From positions 1-24,417 of the forward strand of contig FR901006.1 in assembly GCA_000437555.1 (NCBI GenBank): a stretch of 24,417 nt of DNA, read 5' to 3'. The translations under genes were made by a program, and so were the position numbers. The stretch comes from Acidaminococcus sp. CAG:917. GTDB taxonomy: Bacteria > Bacillota > Clostridia > Christensenellales > CAG-917. The notes beneath the pieces were generated by a model. That model saw nothing but the letters and a program-made list of their open reading frames with translations, was not told the DNA's origin and did not search any database. Shown here in pieces: positions 22,715 through 24,417 of the stretch (positions are counted from its first letter, which is position 1; each line of letters starts with the position of its first letter).

Positions 22715-23887
22715 ATGGTAACTATATCAAGCGCGGAAAACGCTTTAAAGACACTTTATCTCGGTGTGCTTGCCGAACAGCTCAATGTGGGCGTCAATCC
22801 GCTTCTTGCGAAAATCGGTCAGACAAGCGCAGACGTTTGGGGCAAAGAGGTAGTCAAACTTGCGCCTTACGGAGTTAACGGCGGAGTCGGTTCCGGCACG
22901 GAAAGCGGCGATTTGCCCGGTTGCGCCGGCAACAACTATGCCCAATTCAAACTCACTCTTAAAAACTTTTACGGAAACATCGAAATTTCCGATAAGGCGA
23001 TAAGAGCGTCGGCAAACAGTGCGGGAGCATTTGTCAACCTTTTGAATTCCGAAATGGAAGGACTTTTAAAATCAAGCAAATTTAATTTCGGAAGAATGCT
23101 TTACGGCGACGGTTCCGGACTTATTGCCACGACGGTCGGAAATACATCTTCTTCGACAAACGTTCTTACCGTGGACAGCGTTAAAAATCTTATGGAAGGT
23201 ATGGTCATCGACGTTTACGATACTTCCGACATGATTGTGTCAAACCTTACCGGCGTCAGAATTATATCGATAGACAGGGCGAAAAAAGAAATAACCTTGT
23301 CGGCATCTGCTTCAAGCGTTTTGGGCGAAGGATACAAGATTTATGTCCAAAACTCAAAAGATAACGAGCTCACGGGACTCGAAGCGATTTTCGGAACCGC
23401 TAACCTTTACGGCTTGGACAGGAGCGATTACAGCTTTTTGAATCCTTATAAGGTCACAGATACGACGGGCGTTTCCACCGAAGCCATTCAGGCGGCCATC
23501 GACAGCATCGAAGAAGTGGCGGGCGGAACGATTGACTTTATCGTATCTTCATATAAGGTCAGAAGAGCATATATTGAGTATCTGTCGCTTAACCGCACAA
23601 ACCTCGATTATATGAATCTCGACGGCGGTTTTAAGGCGCTCTCTTACAGCGGTATTCCGTTTGTTGCCGACAGATTCGTAGACGACAAGACAATGTATTT
23701 GCTCAACACTTCCGACTTTAAACTTCATCAGCTCTGCGATTGGCGTTGGATTGAAGGCGAGGGAGGAACTGTTTTGCATCAAGTGGCAAATAAAGCGGTT
23801 TATACCGCGACCTTGGTCAAATATGCCGACCTTCTTTGCGAAAGACCTATGGGACAGGCAAAGATTACATTCAGCACTATAGCTTAA
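22715..23887 (+). CDS. Major capsid protein, HK97-like fold
   Basis: A 390-residue protein. I chose ATG 22715, which has GGAGG four bases upstream, over an in-frame TTG at 22694. It shows an N-arm with the LKNFYGNIEISDKAIRAS region, helix-rich segments, and a beta-rich insertion around residues 150-215 (VLTVDSVKNLMEGM, VRIISIDRAKKEITLSA). The later core includes GIPFVADRFV, and it ends with LHQVANKAVYTATLVKYADL near the C-terminus. This architecture matches the group of HK97-fold capsid proteins found in Firmicutes phages and prophages. The frame is intact and uncleaved N-terminal processing is not evident. A perfect hairpin with a GAAA loop follows the stop. Confidence 0.85.
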   Translation: MVTISSAENALKTLYLGVLAEQLNVGVNPLLAKIGQTSADVWGKEVVKLAPYGVNGGVGSGTESGDLPGCAGNNYAQFKLTLKNFYGNIEISDKAIRASANSAGAFVNLLNSEMEGLLKSSKFNFGRMLYGDGSGLIATTVGNTSSSTNVLTVDSVKNLMEGMVIDVYDTSDMIVSNLTGVRIISIDRAKKEITLSASASSVLGEGYKIYVQNSKDNELTGLEAIFGTANLYGLDRSDYSFLNPYKVTDTTGVSTEAIQAAIDSIEEVAGGTIDFIVSSYKVRRAYIEYLSLNRTNLDYMNLDGGFKALSYSGIPFVADRFVDDKTMYLLNTSDFKLHQLCDWRWIEGEGGTVLHQVANKAVYTATLVKYADLLCERPMGQAKITFSTIA

Positions 23888-23895
23888 CATATCGG

Positions 23896-23917
23896 ACGGC
23901 ACTCGAAAGAGTGCCGT
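23896..23917 (+). terminator. GAAA-capped hairpin after the capsid gene
   Basis: Stem of 9 bp, ACGGCACTC (23896-23904) with GAGTGCCGT (23909-23917), GAAA loop, followed by TTTACATT. The U tract is weak, so it may be a partial terminator or an mRNA-stabilising element that raises capsid expression over the genes downstream. Confidence 0.6.
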
Positions 23918-23927
23918 TTACATTAAA

Positions 23928-24224
23928 ATGAGAAAGATAAAAAAAGATTTATTCGACGTTGCAAAGAGAATCAAAGAGGTGGGCGACTATACGCTCTTTT
24001 TCAACGAGCAAAAGCTAAGATATGAAATTCACAGCCGTTACGGGCTGGAACTCGCTCTTGCCGATACTCCTCCTACGGGAGAGGATATTTTTAAACTGAG
24101 ACGGACAAGAAGGGAAAATATCGAAAGACTTTTAGAAGAATTGGAAAGAGAAAATATAAAAGCGGAAAAACAAAGGGCGGAAAACGTTGTCCGAAAAGCA
24201 CAGGAGGCGTATTTTGGAAGTTAA
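23928..24224 (+). CDS. Small charged phage protein of unknown function
   Basis: A 98-residue protein. The first half, with GDYTLFFNEQ and RYEIHSRYGLELALA, may form a small alpha/beta domain; the second half is a long Arg/Glu-rich helix. No family is recognised. The position after the capsid gene suggests a head completion or connector role. The ATG has no ribosome binding site: its place is taken by the hairpin at 23896-23917 and AT-rich spacer. Translation may depend on coupling with the capsid gene or on another start. Confidence 0.6.
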   Translation: MRKIKKDLFDVAKRIKEVGDYTLFFNEQKLRYEIHSRYGLELALADTPPTGEDIFKLRRTRRENIERLLEELERENIKAEKQRAENVVRKAQEAYFGS

Positions 24225-24417
24225 AAGCATTATAAGAAAATGTCTCGAAACGATAGGCGCAGAAGATTTTACTCTGTTAAAGGAATTAAACGACGAACAG
24301 CAAACATTATTGAACAGATTGATGAGCGGTTTAAATCTTACATATCTTGAAATTTGCTCGGATATCCTGCCGATAACGGGAGAGGAAAAGGCTACGGTTA
24401 AAGACGGGATTATAGAC
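24214..24417 (+). CDS. Partial gene, probable head-tail connection protein
   Basis: An open frame of 68 codons running off the window end. It begins with TTG at 24214, which has a strong AGGAGG six bases upstream, and overlaps the previous gene by 11 bases. The start of the protein reads MEVKSIIRKCLETIGAED, followed by a helical segment. I do not recognise the family; the position is that of head completion or connector proteins, and this is inference. Confidence 0.65.
   Translation, partial: MEVKSIIRKCLETIGAEDFTLLKELNDEQQTLLNRLMSGLNLTYLEICSDILPITGEEKATVKDGIID

Overview
The window looks like a chromosomal segment of a moderately AT-rich, strictly anaerobic, low-GC Gram-positive bacterium, most likely an uncultured gut-type Clostridia. 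The evidence is AddAB instead of RecBCD, a pyruvate phosphate dikinase, a two-iron superoxide reductase paired with a BCP-type peroxiredoxin (an anaerobe's oxygen defence), good AGGAGG-type ribosome binding sites and sigma-A-like promoters. No rRNA, tRNA, CRISPR array, integrase or insertion sequence was recognised.

Left part (1-2300): a divergent pair of a double-HTH XRE regulator (minus) and a SLOG/YpsA-like nucleotide-binding protein (plus) share a short intergenic region holding two near-identical 17-bp repeats 30 bp apart. One repeat fills the spacer of the plus promoter. A lone lipoprotein (minus) shares a bidirectional terminator with the SLOG gene.

Middle (2400-17000): addB-addA (overlapping, helicase-nuclease for recombinational repair), then a 774-residue acidic, largely disordered protein of unknown role, then corA (minus) divergent from ppdK (plus), then a superoxide reductase-peroxiredoxin operon. 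The corA leader is the most striking element seen. A 12-codon reading frame starting Met-Asp-Ala-Asp-Pro is followed at once by two mutually exclusive hairpins, one of which hides the corA ribosome binding site. This looks like a Mg2+-sensing translational attenuator working on the MgtL principle in a Gram-positive. The 3' end of ppdK plus its terminator is tandemly duplicated, and within the coding part the copies differ only at synonymous third positions.

Right part (17000-24417): a two-span membrane protein with an Arg/Asp/Tyr-rich tail (minus, apparently leaderless mRNA), then, beginning abruptly about 150 bp away, a plus-strand phage head/packaging module: large terminase, a small-terminase-like fragment, a zinc-ribbon protein, portal, scaffold-like protein, HK97-type capsid protein, an unknown protein and the start of another gene cut by the window end. 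The genes are intact, tightly packed and host-like in style. No integration or lysogeny gene is visible on this side, so an ordinary prophage, a remnant and a domesticated packaging element all remain possible.
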